A stretch of DNA of 64,000 nucleotides from Romboutsia faecis (GCF_014323405.1 NZ_JACRWE010000005.1:168001-232000), one strand, 5' to 3'. Positions 8,879-18,231 are shown, counted from the first letter of the stretch. Notes: generated by a model from the sequence alone, not told the origin. A program made the numbers and translations.

Positions 8879-9255
8879 TAAAACACCATCCTTAAAGCAG
8901 CAATTATCATAATTACTCCAAATGAAATTCTAAGGAATCTACCTGTAACTTTGCATAATAATTTTGCGCCAATAATACCACCGATAATACTTCCAATGGC
9001 AGCCTGTATAGTTAATGTTATGTCATAAGTACCTTTTGAAATATAAATAACAGAACTTGCAGAAGATAAAAATATTATTATCGCAAGAGCTGTTGCATGA
9101 GATTTATGTTCTTCAACATCTAGAATATTATTTAAAATAGGTACTAAAAGAGTTCCTCCTCCTGAACCAAAAATACCATTTACAAATCCTGTGAATATAC
9201 CGATTATAGTATTTTTTATATTAAAGTCAAAATGCTTATTTTTTATAATTATCAC
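8878..9255 (-). CDS. TauE/SafE (TSUP) permease, half-size subunit, proximal
   Basis: The upstream half of the split TauE/SafE pair has 125 residues. GFVNGIFGSGGGTLLVPIL near residues 22-40 is the repeat signature, and it aligns with the same motif in the other half, so the two descend from the internal duplication of the family. About four membrane segments are present. A frameshift of one gene is unlikely because each half has its own start and complete motif. Confidence 0.85.
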   Translation of the reverse strand: MIIIKNKHFDFNIKNTIIGIFTGFVNGIFGSGGGTLLVPILNNILDVEEHKSHATALAIIIFLSSASSVIYISKGTYDITLTIQAAIGSIIGGIIGAKLLCKVTGRFLRISFGVIMIIAALRMVF

Positions 9256-9423
9256 CTTCTTTAATTTGTATTTTGCACAGAATTATTGAATTATATTTAT
9301 ATATAAGGAAAACTTAATATAAAGTATATAAATATAATAGTTTACACTGCCACATAATACCAAAAGAATAAAAATTATATGATATAATGAATTTATATAA
9401 ATTCTAGGGAGGAAAAAAATAAT

Positions 9424-10194
9424 ATGCAAGCAAGTTTAAAAACAGATATAGAAATAAAAATAGAAAAAACTGTTGAGTGGCTTAGAGAAAAAGTAAAGGA
9501 AGCTAATTGTAAAGGGCTAGTAGTTGGAGTTTCTGGAGGAATAGATTCTGCAGTAGTTTGTAACCTTATAAAAAGAGCTTTTCCAGAAAATTCAGTAGGG
9601 GTAATAATGGAGATAAATAGCAATCCAAAGGATAAGGAAGATGCTTTAAAAGTTATAAATGGGTGTGGAATAAAACATATAGAACTAGACTTAACAAAGC
9701 AACAAGAGGAAATATTAAATAAAGTATTCAATCAATTACAAAATAAAGAAATATACAATGAAAATAATAAACAAATATCGGATGCAAATTTAAGAGCAAG
9801 AGTTAGAATGAGCACACTTTATACTGTAGCAAACAATTTAAATTACTTAGTAGTAGGAACAGATAATGCAGCTGAAGTTTATACAGGATACTTCACAAAG
9901 TATGGAGATGGTGGAGTGGATTTACTTCCAATTGCAAATATAACTAAAGCAGAAGTTTATGAATGGGCTAAAGTACTTGGAGTACATGAAGATGTAATAA
10001 ATAGAGCACCATCAGCAGGTTTATGGGAAGGACAGACTGATGAAAATGAAATGGGAACTACATATAATATGATAGATGCAGTAGTAGAAGGTAGATTAGA
10101 AGTAGTGCCTCAAAAAGATAGAGAAATAATAGAAAGATTACATAGAATAAGTGCTCATAAAAGAGCAGTGGCACCAGCACCACCTAAGTTCTAA
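9424..10194 (+). CDS. nadE: NH3-dependent NAD+ synthetase
   Basis: NadE adenylates and amidates nicotinic acid adenine dinucleotide to NAD+ with ammonia. The 256-residue chain has the pyrophosphatase-loop SGGIDS at residues 37-42 and family motifs GTDNAAE, YTGYFTKYGDGG and the lysine-rich C-terminal HKR region. It lacks the nitrilase-type glutaminase domain, so it is the ammonia-dependent form. GGAGG precedes the ATG. No other NAD genes adjoin. Confidence 0.96.
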   Translation: MQASLKTDIEIKIEKTVEWLREKVKEANCKGLVVGVSGGIDSAVVCNLIKRAFPENSVGVIMEINSNPKDKEDALKVINGCGIKHIELDLTKQQEEILNKVFNQLQNKEIYNENNKQISDANLRARVRMSTLYTVANNLNYLVVGTDNAAEVYTGYFTKYGDGGVDLLPIANITKAEVYEWAKVLGVHEDVINRAPSAGLWEGQTDENEMGTTYNMIDAVVEGRLEVVPQKDREIIERLHRISAHKRAVAPAPPKF

Positions 10195-10333
10195 TTTACT
10201 AAAAGAACTATTTGTGCTAAAATTTATTAGTAAATTAAATTTTAATTTATTAAATTTATAAATATATGGGTATATGAAATACTTATACTCGTGAATTAAT
10301 AAAACACTATTATACGTATTAAGGAGTGGAATT

Positions 10334-11056
10334 ATGGGACGTATAGGAAACATAATCAACAGAAAAGGTAAGCAAGACGCTAAAAGAGCGAAAATATTTA
10401 CTAAACATGCTAGAGCAATAGCTGTTGCAGCTAAAGAAGGTGGACCAGATCCAGAATACAATGCAGCATTAAAAACTGCTATAGAAAAAGCTAAGGCTGA
10501 TAATATGCCAAATGATAACTTAGAAAGAGCTATAGCAAAAGGTGCAGGCGGTGGAGCTAATGAAAACTTTGAAACTATAGTTTATGAAGGATACGGACCA
10601 GGAGGAGTTGCAGTTATAGTTGAAACATTAACTGATAACAAAAATAGAACAGCTGGTAATGTAAGATATTACTTCGATAAAAATGGAGGTAACTTAGGAA
10701 CTAGTGGTTGTGTATCATTCATGTTTGATAATAAAGGACAAATATTAATAGAAGCTAATGATGATGTTACTGAAGATGAGTTAATGGAAATAGCTTTAGA
10801 AGCTGGAGCAGAAGATTTTATAGCTGAAGAAGACGGATATGAAGTAGTAACTGCGCCAGAAGATTTTGCAGCAGTTAGAGATGAATTAGCAGCTAAAGGA
10901 TATGAATTCATATCTGCACAAGTTAAGCTAATACCTCAAACTACTACTGAATTAACTGATGAAACTCAATTAAAGAACATGAACAAATTAGTTGATATGT
11001 TAGAAGATGATGACGATGTTCAAAATGTATATCATAACTGGGAAATAGCTGAATAG
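10334..11056 (+). CDS. yebC: YebC/PmpR (TACO1) family protein
   Basis: The 240-residue protein begins [20 protein letters not shown] and contains [19 protein letters not shown] and [13 protein letters not shown], all hallmarks of YebC. Members were described as DNA-binding regulators. More recent work on the TACO1/YebC group points to relief of ribosome stalling at proline stretches, so a translation role is plausible. The length is typical. AAGGAG precedes the ATG; a long-stem terminator follows. Confidence 0.96.
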   Translation: MGRIGNIINRKGKQDAKRAKIFTKHARAIAVAAKEGGPDPEYNAALKTAIEKAKADNMPNDNLERAIAKGAGGGANENFETIVYEGYGPGGVAVIVETLTDNKNRTAGNVRYYFDKNGGNLGTSGCVSFMFDNKGQILIEANDDVTEDELMEIALEAGAEDFIAEEDGYEVVTAPEDFAAVRDELAAKGYEFISAQVKLIPQTTTELTDETQLKNMNKLVDMLEDDDDVQNVYHNWEIAE

Positions 11057-11126
11057 TTTTTAAAATTAAGTTATATCAATAATTTGAAGATTTTATAATT
11101 GAATATATTTATATGTTAAGATAAAT

Positions 11127-11186
11127 AAAAACACCTCTGACTATGATGTATAGATTAAATCTATATTGATTAGTTGGAGGTGTTTT
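11127..11186 (+). terminator. Terminator after yebC
   Basis: Outer arms AAAACACCTC / GAGGTGTTTT enclose a second stem, with a short T stretch. The T-run is only four bases, so strength is uncertain. Confidence 0.6.
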
Positions 11187-11253
11187 GCTGATTAAAAATA
11201 CAAATCAGTATATTAAATTAATTCTATATTTTCAAACAATTTGTCGGAAAATG

Positions 11254-11282
11254 TTTACTTTGAAAGAAAATCGTTATATAAT
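11254..11282 (+). promoter_or_regulatory. Promoter of the 5-oxoproline operon
   Basis: TTTACT, 17 bases, TATAAT lies about 50 bases before the DUF969 gene. Confidence 0.6.
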
Positions 11283-11332
11283 TAATACTAAGATAACTAA
11301 CTATATAAAATTTTAGAGGAGAAGGTGACATC

Positions 11333-12022
11333 ATGGAATTAGTAGGAATCTTAATTATAATCGTAGGATTTGCTTTAAAGCTGGATACAATAGCAGTTGT
11401 AGTGACAGCTGGTGTTGCAACAGGACTAGTAGCAGACATGAGTATTGTAGAGATACTTAATACTTTAGGAGAAGCGTTTATAACTAATAGAACAACTTGC
11501 TTATTCATGCTTACTATACCAATAATAGGTTTATGTGAAAGATATGGATTAAAGGCTAAAGCAATAATGATTATTAAGAAGGCGAACGGTTTATCAACAG
11601 GTATCCTTTTAAGTGGATACACATTTATAAGAGAAGCTACAATAGCTATGGGGGTTACTCTTGGAGGACATCCGCAATTTGTTAGACCTCTTGTAAGTCC
11701 AATGGCTGAAGGTGCAGCTGTTGCGAAATATGGAGAATTAGATGAAAAAGATTTAGATAAAATAAGAGCTCAGGCAGCAGCATCTGATAATATAGGTAAC
11801 TTCTGTGCTCAAAATTTATTCTTAGCTAATGCAGGGATATTGTTGATAGTATCAACGTTAGAATCTCAAGGAATAATAGTTGATCCACTTCAGCTTAATA
11901 AGGCTGCTATACCTGTAGCTATTATATCGCTTATTATATGGGTAATACAAAATATATTATTTGATAAAAAGTTAAATAAGAAATATGCTTCTAGAAATAG
12001 CAATGTAGGAGGTGCAAAGTAA
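11333..12022 (+). CDS. 5-oxoproline transporter, DUF969 subunit
   Basis: This 229-residue polytopic protein (about six membrane segments) belongs to DUF969, always paired with DUF979. The pair is annotated as a 5-oxoproline (pyroglutamate) transporter on the basis of conserved linkage with pyroglutamyl peptidase. That linkage is repeated here: DUF979 starts 1 base after this stop, and pcp follows. The ATG is preceded by GAGGAGAAGG. The transport substrate is inferred from context and family naming. Confidence 0.88.
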   Translation: MELVGILIIIVGFALKLDTIAVVVTAGVATGLVADMSIVEILNTLGEAFITNRTTCLFMLTIPIIGLCERYGLKAKAIMIIKKANGLSTGILLSGYTFIREATIAMGVTLGGHPQFVRPLVSPMAEGAAVAKYGELDEKDLDKIRAQAAASDNIGNFCAQNLFLANAGILLIVSTLESQGIIVDPLQLNKAAIPVAIISLIIWVIQNILFDKKLNKKYASRNSNVGGAK

Positions 12023-12023
12023 T

Positions 12024-12953
12024 ATGGATATGGCACAACTTTCAAACAGTTTATTAGAGCTATTTTACATAATATTAGGATTATACATGGGAATAACAAT
12101 GGTATTCACATTAAAAGATAAAAATCACAAAACTAGAATAGGAACAGCAGTATTCTGGGGAATATTGTCGGTAACATTTATATTTGGAAAACTAATACCA
12201 AATACAATAGTAGGTATATTAGTAGTTGTTATAGCAGTATTATCAGCAACTAAGCAAATAAATGTAGGAACATTAAAACAATTAGATGAAACATTTGCGA
12301 ACTTAAAAGCAGAAAAATTAGGTTTGAAAATATTTATACCTTCATTACTTATAGCTATAGTAGCTATGCTTATAGCTCAATTTACTGAACTTTCTGGAAC
12401 AGTAGCAATAGGTATATCTTCAACTGTATCATTGGTAATAACTTTTGTAATAACTAAAGCTAAGCCGATAGAATTTCTTGAAGATAGTAACAGAATGTAC
12501 CAAGCCATGGGATCATTCACAATACTTCCTCAATTACTAGCATCTTTAGGAGTATTATTTACTGTAGCTGGTGTAGGAGATAAAATATCATCTATAATAT
12601 CAGGTGTTATACCACAAGGAAATATATTAATAGGCGTTATAGCATACTGTGTAGGTATGGCATTATTTACAGCAATTATGGGTAATGCATTTGCGGCATT
12701 TTCTGTTATAACTGTTGGTGTTGGTATACCATTTGTCTTTGCTCAAGGTGGAGATCCAGTAGTATGTTCAATGCTTGCATTAACAGCTGGATACTGTGGA
12801 ACATTTTTAACGCCAATGGCTGCAAACTTTAACGTATTACCAGCAGCCTTATTAGAACTTAAAGATAAAAATGCAGTAATAAAAGCACAAGCTCCTTTAG
12901 CTTTAATTTTATTAGTAGTACATATAATTCTTATGTACACTTTAGGATTTTAA
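12024..12953 (+). CDS. 5-oxoproline transporter, DUF979 subunit
   Basis: A 309-residue polytopic protein with around eight hydrophobic segments, DUF979 family, partner of the DUF969 subunit. A GTG at 12012 is in frame but lies within the AGGAGG (12007-12012) that serves this gene, so ATG 12024 is the better start. It has charged loops after segment 3 (LKQLDETFANLKAEKLGLK). The tight spacing between both transporter genes indicates coupled synthesis. Confidence 0.88.
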   Translation: MDMAQLSNSLLELFYIILGLYMGITMVFTLKDKNHKTRIGTAVFWGILSVTFIFGKLIPNTIVGILVVVIAVLSATKQINVGTLKQLDETFANLKAEKLGLKIFIPSLLIAIVAMLIAQFTELSGTVAIGISSTVSLVITFVITKAKPIEFLEDSNRMYQAMGSFTILPQLLASLGVLFTVAGVGDKISSIISGVIPQGNILIGVIAYCVGMALFTAIMGNAFAAFSVITVGVGIPFVFAQGGDPVVCSMLALTAGYCGTFLTPMAANFNVLPAALLELKDKNAVIKAQAPLALILLVVHIILMYTLGF

Positions 12954-12990
12954 TTATAAATATAGGTAATTCTTTATAGGAGGAAAGACA

Positions 12991-13632
12991 ATGAAGATTT
13001 TATTAACAGGATTTGACCCATTTGGAGGAGAACCAGTAAATCCAGCTGAAGAGGCTGTAAAGATGGTAAGTAATAATATAAATGGAGCTGAAGTTATAAA
13101 GATAACTATACCTACAGTTCAAACTAAATCAGTTAAAGCAATTGAGGATGCTATAAAAACTCATAATCCAGATATAGTAATATCTGTAGGACAAGCTGGA
13201 GGTAGATTTGATATAACTCCAGAAAGAGTTGCTATAAATATAGATGATTTTAGAATAAAAGATAATGAAGGAAATCAACCAACAGATGAAATAATACAAG
13301 AAGATGGTCAAGCTGCATATTTTACGAATTTACCAGTAAAAGCAATGATAAAGCACATGAATGATAACAATATACCAGCAACTTTATCTAATACAGCAGG
13401 TACGTTTGTATGTAATCATGTAATGTACGGGATATTATATATGATAGATAAAAAGTATCCTAACATAAAAGGTGGTTTTATACATATACCTTATATGACT
13501 TCTCAAGTTATGGATAAGAAAAATACACCATATATGTCTTTAAATGAAATAGTTAGGGGATTAGAGCTTGCAATAGAAGCCTGTACTTTATACAACGAAG
13601 ATATAAAAACTATAGGTGGAGAAATTTGCTAA
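12991..13632 (+). CDS. pcp: Pyroglutamyl-peptidase I
   Basis: Pcp is a cytoplasmic cysteine peptidase that removes N-terminal pyroglutamate from peptides. The 213-residue chain starts [14 protein letters not shown] and has the catalytic triad Glu78 (ITPERVAIN), Cys141 (TFVCNH) and His165 (FIHIPYM) at the spacing of known enzymes. AGGAGG precedes the ATG. It sits third in the DUF969-DUF979-pcp-GGCT operon and overlaps the next start by one base. Confidence 0.97.
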   Translation: MKILLTGFDPFGGEPVNPAEEAVKMVSNNINGAEVIKITIPTVQTKSVKAIEDAIKTHNPDIVISVGQAGGRFDITPERVAINIDDFRIKDNEGNQPTDEIIQEDGQAAYFTNLPVKAMIKHMNDNNIPATLSNTAGTFVCNHVMYGILYMIDKKYPNIKGGFIHIPYMTSQVMDKKNTPYMSLNEIVRGLELAIEACTLYNEDIKTIGGEIC

Positions 13633-14063
13633 TGAGAAATATTAATATTTTTGTTTATGGAAGTTTAAGAGAAGGATTCTTCAACTATAATAAATATTTA
13701 GAAGGTAAAGTATCTAATAAAAAAGAAGCTAAGCTTGAAAATATGAAATTACATCATATGCCTTATAAGGGGTATCCAGCAATAACTCATGGTAATGATA
13801 CAATATTAGGTGAAATAATGGTCATAAATGAAGATGATTATGAAGAAACTGTAAAAGCTATGGATGAAATGGAAGGGTTTATAAGTGAAAATAATCCTGA
13901 CAATGAATACCATAAGGTAATTTTAGATGTAGAAGACATTACAACTAATAAAAAAGAAAAGTGTTTTGTGTATTTCTATAACAAAGATAAAGATAAAGAG
14001 TTTGATAGTAAATCAATATATATTTCAAATGGTGATTGGAAAAAATATATGCTTACAAAGTAA
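13632..14063 (+). CDS. Gamma-glutamylcyclotransferase-like (AIG2/GGCT) protein
   Basis: GGCT-fold enzymes cyclise gamma-glutamyl groups, releasing 5-oxoproline and the free amine. The signature VYGSLREGFFN stands at the N-terminus, and Glu near residue 82 in the MDEMEGF segment fits the catalytic acid. The start is ATG 13632, which overlaps the pcp stop as TAATG; an in-frame TTG two codons upstream is less likely. The length is 143 residues. Placement in a 5-oxoproline operon agrees with an enzyme that makes 5-oxoproline. Confidence 0.88.
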   Translation: MRNINIFVYGSLREGFFNYNKYLEGKVSNKKEAKLENMKLHHMPYKGYPAITHGNDTILGEIMVINEDDYEETVKAMDEMEGFISENNPDNEYHKVILDVEDITTNKKEKCFVYFYNKDKDKEFDSKSIYISNGDWKKYMLTK

Positions 14064-14070
14064 ATTAAAA

Positions 14071-14107
14071 AGAAAGCTACTCTAGTAATTAGAGTAGCTT
14101 CTTTATT
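14071..14107 (+). terminator. Terminator of the 5-oxoproline operon
   Basis: AGAAAGCTACTCT pairs with AGAGTAGCTTCTT around a 7-base loop, then TTATTT. Confidence 0.85.
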
Positions 14108-14228
14108 TATAAAGTACAATAAAGCAGAGTATACATATGAGTTAAATATAAAGTTTTGAAGTAAAGAGCGAATAAATTGATGTTCATAACGAAATAATAT
14201 TACTAAATTATTTAAGGAGGTACATATT

Positions 14229-14909
14229 TTGTTTAAACATGATAAGAATTTATTTCATAAAGTAAGTGTTGAAAAGCCAAATCCTCAATATGCAGTCCTA
14301 ATGCAAGAACAACTTGGAGGAGCAAATGGAGAACTTAAAGCAGCTATGCAATACTTATCACAAAGTTTTAGAGTTAAAGATCCTGAAATAAAAGATTTAT
14401 TTTTAGATATAGCAGCAGAAGAATTAAGTCATATGGAAATGGTAGCTCAAACTATAAATCTTTTAAATGGACATGATGTAGATTACAAAGCAATTGATGT
14501 AGGCGAACTAGAAGCACAAGTTTTATCTGGGTTAGCACCAGATTTAAAAAACTCATCAGGTGTACCTTGGACAGCTGACTATGTAAGTGTAACAGGAGAT
14601 TTAGTTGCAGACTTACTATCAAATATAGCATCAGAACAAAGAGCAAAAGTTGTTTATGAATATTTATATAGACAAATTGAAGATAAACATGTTAGAGAAA
14701 CTATAGATTTCTTACTTAATAGAGAAGAGGCACACAATGCTTTATTTAGAGATGCACTAAATAAAGTAAAAGATACTGGATCAAATAAAGATTTTGGAGT
14801 TACAGAAGACTCTAAGTTATACTTTGACTTATCTTCACCTGGACCTAATAATCATGACGGAAAAATCAATATAACACCTCCATCATTTGAAGACCCTATA
14901 AAAAAATAA
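14229..14909 (+). CDS. Manganese catalase family protein (CotJC-like)
   Basis: The 226-residue protein matches manganese-containing catalases: Glu in GGANGELKAAMQYLSQ, then EELSHMEMV, EQRAKVVYEYL and NREEAHNALF supply the four-helix-bundle dimanganese ligands. In Clostridia and Bacilli this short form includes spore-coat CotJC proteins, so spore location is plausible, though no cotJA/cotJB is adjacent. The start is TTG with AAGGAGG 8 bases before it; the next in-frame Met is residue 24, beyond conserved sequence. Confidence 0.92.
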   Translation: MFKHDKNLFHKVSVEKPNPQYAVLMQEQLGGANGELKAAMQYLSQSFRVKDPEIKDLFLDIAAEELSHMEMVAQTINLLNGHDVDYKAIDVGELEAQVLSGLAPDLKNSSGVPWTADYVSVTGDLVADLLSNIASEQRAKVVYEYLYRQIEDKHVRETIDFLLNREEAHNALFRDALNKVKDTGSNKDFGVTEDSKLYFDLSSPGPNNHDGKINITPPSFEDPIKK

Positions 14910-14929
14910 ATCTATAAGCTATGAAAATA

Positions 14930-14973
14930 AAAAGTACCTCAGAGCATTATTATAATTCTAAGGTACTTTTATT
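14930..14973. terminator. Bidirectional terminator between catalase and deacetylase genes
   Basis: AAAAGTACCTCAGAG pairs with CTAAGGTACTTTT with one mismatch; T-rich tails on both strands suit the convergent genes. Confidence 0.8.
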
Positions 14974-14981
14974 TATATAAT

Positions 14982-15920
14982 CTAAGCTAATGTTTTAAAT
15001 TCATATCCATTATCTTTATAATATTTTATTATTTTAGGTAAAGCTTTGGCAGTTTCTTCTTTTCCGTAAGTATCGTGCATTAATAAAACTACCATTTCCT
15101 TACCTTCAGATGTTTTTATAGCTTCCTCAGCTAGTTGATCAGCATTTTTCTTTCTACCTTCAGCATCTTTATTTAATGCATTCCAGTCGATTGAAGCCAT
15201 GTTATTTTCTTCTAAATAAGAATCTAAAGCGTCCATACCTCTCCAAGACATATGACCACCTGGACATCTAATTACCCTTGTTGAGAAATATTTACCAAGA
15301 GTATCTTTTAATAAATCATCAGTCTTTTTAAAATCAGCTAAAAATGCATCTAAGTCTAATGTTCTATTTGGGTATAACTTTTTATAGTCATGAGACCAAG
15401 AGTGATTAGCAATAGCATGTCCATTATTTAATTCTTCTTTTAATAAATCTTTTGCTTTTTCTCCGCCTCTTTCAATATTTTCTCCTGTTACGAAGAAAGT
15501 AGCTTTAACATCATTTTCTTTTAATATTCTTAAAACCTCAGGTGTTACAGTAGTAGAAGTACCATCATCGAAAGTTAAGAATACAATTTTTTCGCCGTTA
15601 TTAGAGTAGTCAAATGAAGCTAATTTTTCTGCGACCTTAACAGCATCATATGAATATTTTTTTGCGTCGTTTCTTACTCCGACCATATATTTCTTCTTCT
15701 CTTCTTCTTCTTTACGTTTTTTTTCAGCTAAGGCTTTAGCCTCTTCTTCTTTACGCTTTTCTTCTAATTTTATTGCTTGCTGTTCTTTGAAAAATTGAGT
15801 AGTAGCAGAAACTACTTTTACTCCACCAAATACAATTACACAAGCCATTAGAACTGTTAAAGCTTTTTTAGATCCACTAGATTTTTTCTTTTTCGGACTA
15901 AAAATATTATTATTCTTCAT
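14982..15920 (-). CDS. Membrane-anchored polysaccharide (peptidoglycan) deacetylase
   Basis: The 312-residue protein has a lysine-rich cytoplasmic N-terminus, one membrane anchor (about 20-40), a charged Lys/Glu coiled-coil stalk (45-80) and a NodB-type deacetylase domain. Motifs are TFDDGTS (metal and base aspartates), NHSWSHDY (HxxxH metal site), RCPGGHMSW and LLMHDTYG. It probably de-N-acetylates peptidoglycan GlcNAc, conferring lysozyme resistance. Which of the several clostridial paralogs (PgdA, PdaV, PgdB) it equals cannot be told. GAGGGGG precedes the ATG. Confidence 0.93.
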   Translation of the reverse strand: MKNNNIFSPKKKKSSGSKKALTVLMACVIVFGGVKVVSATTQFFKEQQAIKLEEKRKEEEAKALAEKKRKEEEEKKKYMVGVRNDAKKYSYDAVKVAEKLASFDYSNNGEKIVFLTFDDGTSTTVTPEVLRILKENDVKATFFVTGENIERGGEKAKDLLKEELNNGHAIANHSWSHDYKKLYPNRTLDLDAFLADFKKTDDLLKDTLGKYFSTRVIRCPGGHMSWRGMDALDSYLEENNMASIDWNALNKDAEGRKKNADQLAEEAIKTSEGKEMVVLLMHDTYGKEETAKALPKIIKYYKDNGYEFKTLA

Positions 15921-15944
15921 AATGTTCCCCCTCGTATATTAATT

Positions 15945-15970
15945 TGTCGAATCCTTATACTTATATTATA
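15945..15970 (-). promoter_or_regulatory. -10 element with downstream Spo0A-box-like TGTCGAA
   Basis: On the minus strand TATAAT (15970-15965) lies about 45 bases before the deacetylase start. The heptamer TGTCGAA, the classical Spo0A box, lies on the plus strand at 15945-15951, near the predicted transcript start. A single heptamer can occur by chance. Confidence 0.3.
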
Positions 15971-16057
15971 TACTGTGTATATCAAATGGTCTATTGTGTA
16001 AATACTTACAGTTTTGTAACTAGGAGTAAAGGGGTAGATTTAATTAGAATATATTAT

Positions 16058-16708
16058 TTAATTATTAGCTAAATCAAAATCTGTATTAACTAACTTATTA
16101 AAAATATTTTTACTATAAGTGTGTAAAAATTGCATCATTGGTCCTATTGTAAAGATTATTATTATACTCCCAAGACCTACAGGGCCGCCAAGTAATAAAG
16201 CAATTATAAGTCCACTAGATTCAGATACAATTTTACCTGCCATTAGAGATAAATTAAGCTTAGACTTTATTGCAAGCATAAAATAGTCTAATGGAGTATT
16301 AGGTAATTCAGAAACTAGGTATATAGAAATACCTAAGCTTATAACTGGTAATGAAATCATAAATAATATAAATTGCATTATAGAAGTATTTGGGCTTATT
16401 CCATTAAAAATTATAAATCCTAAGTCTACGAAAAGTCCTAAAACTAAAGATGTTATTATAGGTGTGATTTTTGGAAACTCTTTATTTAGAATTCCACCTA
16501 TAATTAAGTTTAGAACAGCTACAATATTCATACAAATTCCAACTGATAATTTAAGATGGTAACTTACACCTATATTTACAGCATCCCAAGGGCCTGCACC
16601 AAAGTTAGAAATAGCATTTAATGCTATACCAAGGCCCATAATAGAAAGGCCAACTATGTAAAATAAAATTCTTACTATGTTTTTTCTTTTATCAAAAAAA
16701 GCAGTCAT
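16058..16708 (-). CDS. YczE/YyaS/YitT-family membrane protein
   Basis: The 216-residue polytopic protein has about five membrane segments. It carries the YczE-group start (GLGIALNAISNFGAGPWDAVNIGVSYHLKLSVG) and NTPLDYFMLAI near residue 135. In Bacillus YczE is needed for secondary-metabolite production by an unknown mechanism; the function here is not assigned. AGGAGG precedes the ATG. It is divergent from the gene at 16890, and a 12-bp palindrome (CATGATATCATG, 16743-16754) lies in the shared upstream region. Confidence 0.85.
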   Translation of the reverse strand: MTAFFDKRKNIVRILFYIVGLSIMGLGIALNAISNFGAGPWDAVNIGVSYHLKLSVGICMNIVAVLNLIIGGILNKEFPKITPIITSLVLGLFVDLGFIIFNGISPNTSIMQFILFMISLPVISLGISIYLVSELPNTPLDYFMLAIKSKLNLSLMAGKIVSESSGLIIALLLGGPVGLGSIIIIFTIGPMMQFLHTYSKNIFNKLVNTDFDLANN

Positions 16709-16889
16709 TATTATACCTCCTGAAATCTAAATTTATGAAATTCATGATATCATGCCTCAATAAAATAATCAATAGTTTAAAGGTATAAGCATATGCTTAA
16801 TAGATATACAAAAGAAGTGTTTCAATATGTTGTTTCTACATATTTTATGCTATACAATTATAGTGATATTAAAATAGGGGGGATAAGGA

Positions 16890-17339
16890 ATGTATATTTG
16901 TATTGATGATGATTTACCAGGTTGGTTAAAATTCGATTTAAGAAAAGAAGATGGAATATGTAAATGTAAAAAGAATTTTAATATAATTCATGAAGAAATG
17001 GTAAAAACAAGATTAAAGAGAGATGAAGAATATGAAAATTCAAATACATTTATATTTGAAGATATAACTTATTATGTAAAATGTAGTGAATGTAATAAAT
17101 TGTATAAAATACAGGTTAAATATGAAGGTAATAAGAAAGATGATTATACTGATATATTAAATATAAAAGAAATTACTCCAGAATACATAATACTTAATAT
17201 TAAGAATAGAGAAGAAAAGGAAGAAGTTCTTTATAATATGGGATATAAAGATTTATTAGTGCAGGTATATAAATTTATTGATAATGAAGATAGAAGAGAA
17301 ATTAAGTATAAGGTTACTAATAATACATATATGCTGTAA
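16890..17339 (+). CDS. Conserved hypothetical protein with Cys pairs
   Basis: The 149-residue acidic soluble protein has no signal peptide or membrane segment. A CKCKK stretch near residue 25 and CSECNKLYKI near residue 70 could form a zinc site from two cysteine pairs. The middle looks like a beta-rich nucleic-acid or adaptor fold, but I do not recognise it. GGGGGG lies 9 bases before the ATG. A perfect 17-bp terminator follows. Confidence 0.7.
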   Translation: MYICIDDDLPGWLKFDLRKEDGICKCKKNFNIIHEEMVKTRLKRDEEYENSNTFIFEDITYYVKCSECNKLYKIQVKYEGNKKDDYTDILNIKEITPEYIILNIKNREEKEEVLYNMGYKDLLVQVYKFIDNEDRREIKYKVTNNTYML

Positions 17340-17360
17340 ATAATAATTAAATATATAATT

Positions 17361-17400
17361 AGAAAAAGTGCTTATTTAAATAAATAAGCACTTTTTCTTT
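17361..17400. terminator. Bidirectional terminator, 17-bp perfect stem
   Basis: AGAAAAAGTGCTTATTT pairs perfectly with AAATAAGCACTTTTTCT around a 4-base loop, between convergent genes. Confidence 0.9.
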
Positions 17401-17424
17401 GTAAAAATTATTTATGCTATAAGT

Positions 17425-17748
17425 TTATTTACATTTAAAACTAGAACAGTAAGTTTCAGAATAAAGATTAGCTCTACCAACACTTGAAGTTATGCCTATA
17501 TCATTTAAAGCACATATGTTTCCTGCATTATAAGTACAAGTTTTTACATTGCAACCTATTATGTTGCAAGGCCCATCATCATTTGTGTTGTTAGTTAATG
17601 TACTATATGTAGATTCATCTAAAAATGAGCTGCAACAAGTATGATTACTAGTACGAGCTTTCTTACCGTTTACTGAAATTTTATTTGCGTAGCATATTCC
17701 ACTGTCATTGTGAGAACAGTTAATTACATTACATCCAATTCTTGCCAT
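17425..17748 (-). CDS. Tandem DUF1540 Cys-rich protein
   Basis: The 107-residue protein contains two copies of a DUF1540-like motif: CNVINCSHNDSGICYANKISV...CCSSF, then CNIIGCNVKTCTYNAGNICALNDIGI...YCSSF. Each repeat offers four or five cysteines, probably a metal or Fe-S site. The function is unknown. The frame extends ten codons further upstream, but ATG 17748 is chosen because GGAGGTAATACA precedes it with proper spacing. Confidence 0.85.
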   Translation of the reverse strand: MARIGCNVINCSHNDSGICYANKISVNGKKARTSNHTCCSSFLDESTYSTLTNNTNDDGPCNIIGCNVKTCTYNAGNICALNDIGITSSVGRANLYSETYCSSFKCK

Positions 17749-17907
17749 TGTATTACCTCCTAACAATATATTAATCATTAAGAAGTATTTCCAATTTAAT
17801 CAAAAATTATATCATTTAAAGTAAAATAGCAATCCTATATTTTGAATTAGTCTTACTAACACAAAATAATAGGAAGCTATAAAAGTATTTATAAGGAATA
17901 AAAATTT

Positions 17908-18231
17908 CTAATTGTTAGATTGGAATAATAAGTTAAAGATATCATCTTTCATAAGGGCTTTTGCAACTAATGTAGAAGATGATGGATAAGATCTTATAGG
18001 AGACCAAATTTTAAATAATTCTTTTTCATAATCTAAAATAGTTAATTTTTCATGATTTAAAACCCTACTAGAAAATTCTTCTGTGAAATCTCTTATTCGT
18101 ATAAAATCATCTAGTTTAAGATCATAAAAAATAGATGCTCTATGTTGAGGCTGTTTTAGAAGTAGTATATTTTGTTTAAATTCAATAAACTCCATCTTAT
18201 CATATATTAATCTCATATATGGTGAATCCAA
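17908..18231 (-). CDS. Hypothetical protein, 107 residues
   Basis: A small soluble protein without recognised domain, cysteines or membrane segment. It is predicted to be mostly helical (KLDDFIRIRDFTEEFSSRVL; a C-terminal LVAKALMKDDIFNLLF). The start is TTG, with GGGAGGTG ending 7 bases before it and no nearby in-frame ATG ahead of the sixth codon. Separation from neighbours suggests its own promoter. I cannot name a role. Confidence 0.6.
   Translation of the reverse strand: MDSPYMRLIYDKMEFIEFKQNILLLKQPQHRASIFYDLKLDDFIRIRDFTEEFSSRVLNHEKLTILDYEKELFKIWSPIRSYPSSSTLVAKALMKDDIFNLLFQSNN

Noticed and set aside
8498..9255. Frameshifted single TauE gene
   Set aside because: Each half has its own start and complete family motif, and the one-base TAATG overlap is a normal coupling arrangement.
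11224..11622. 132-codon minus-strand frame over the DUF969 gene start
   Set aside because: It covers the promoter and 5' part of a clear gene; composition mirrors the opposite strand.
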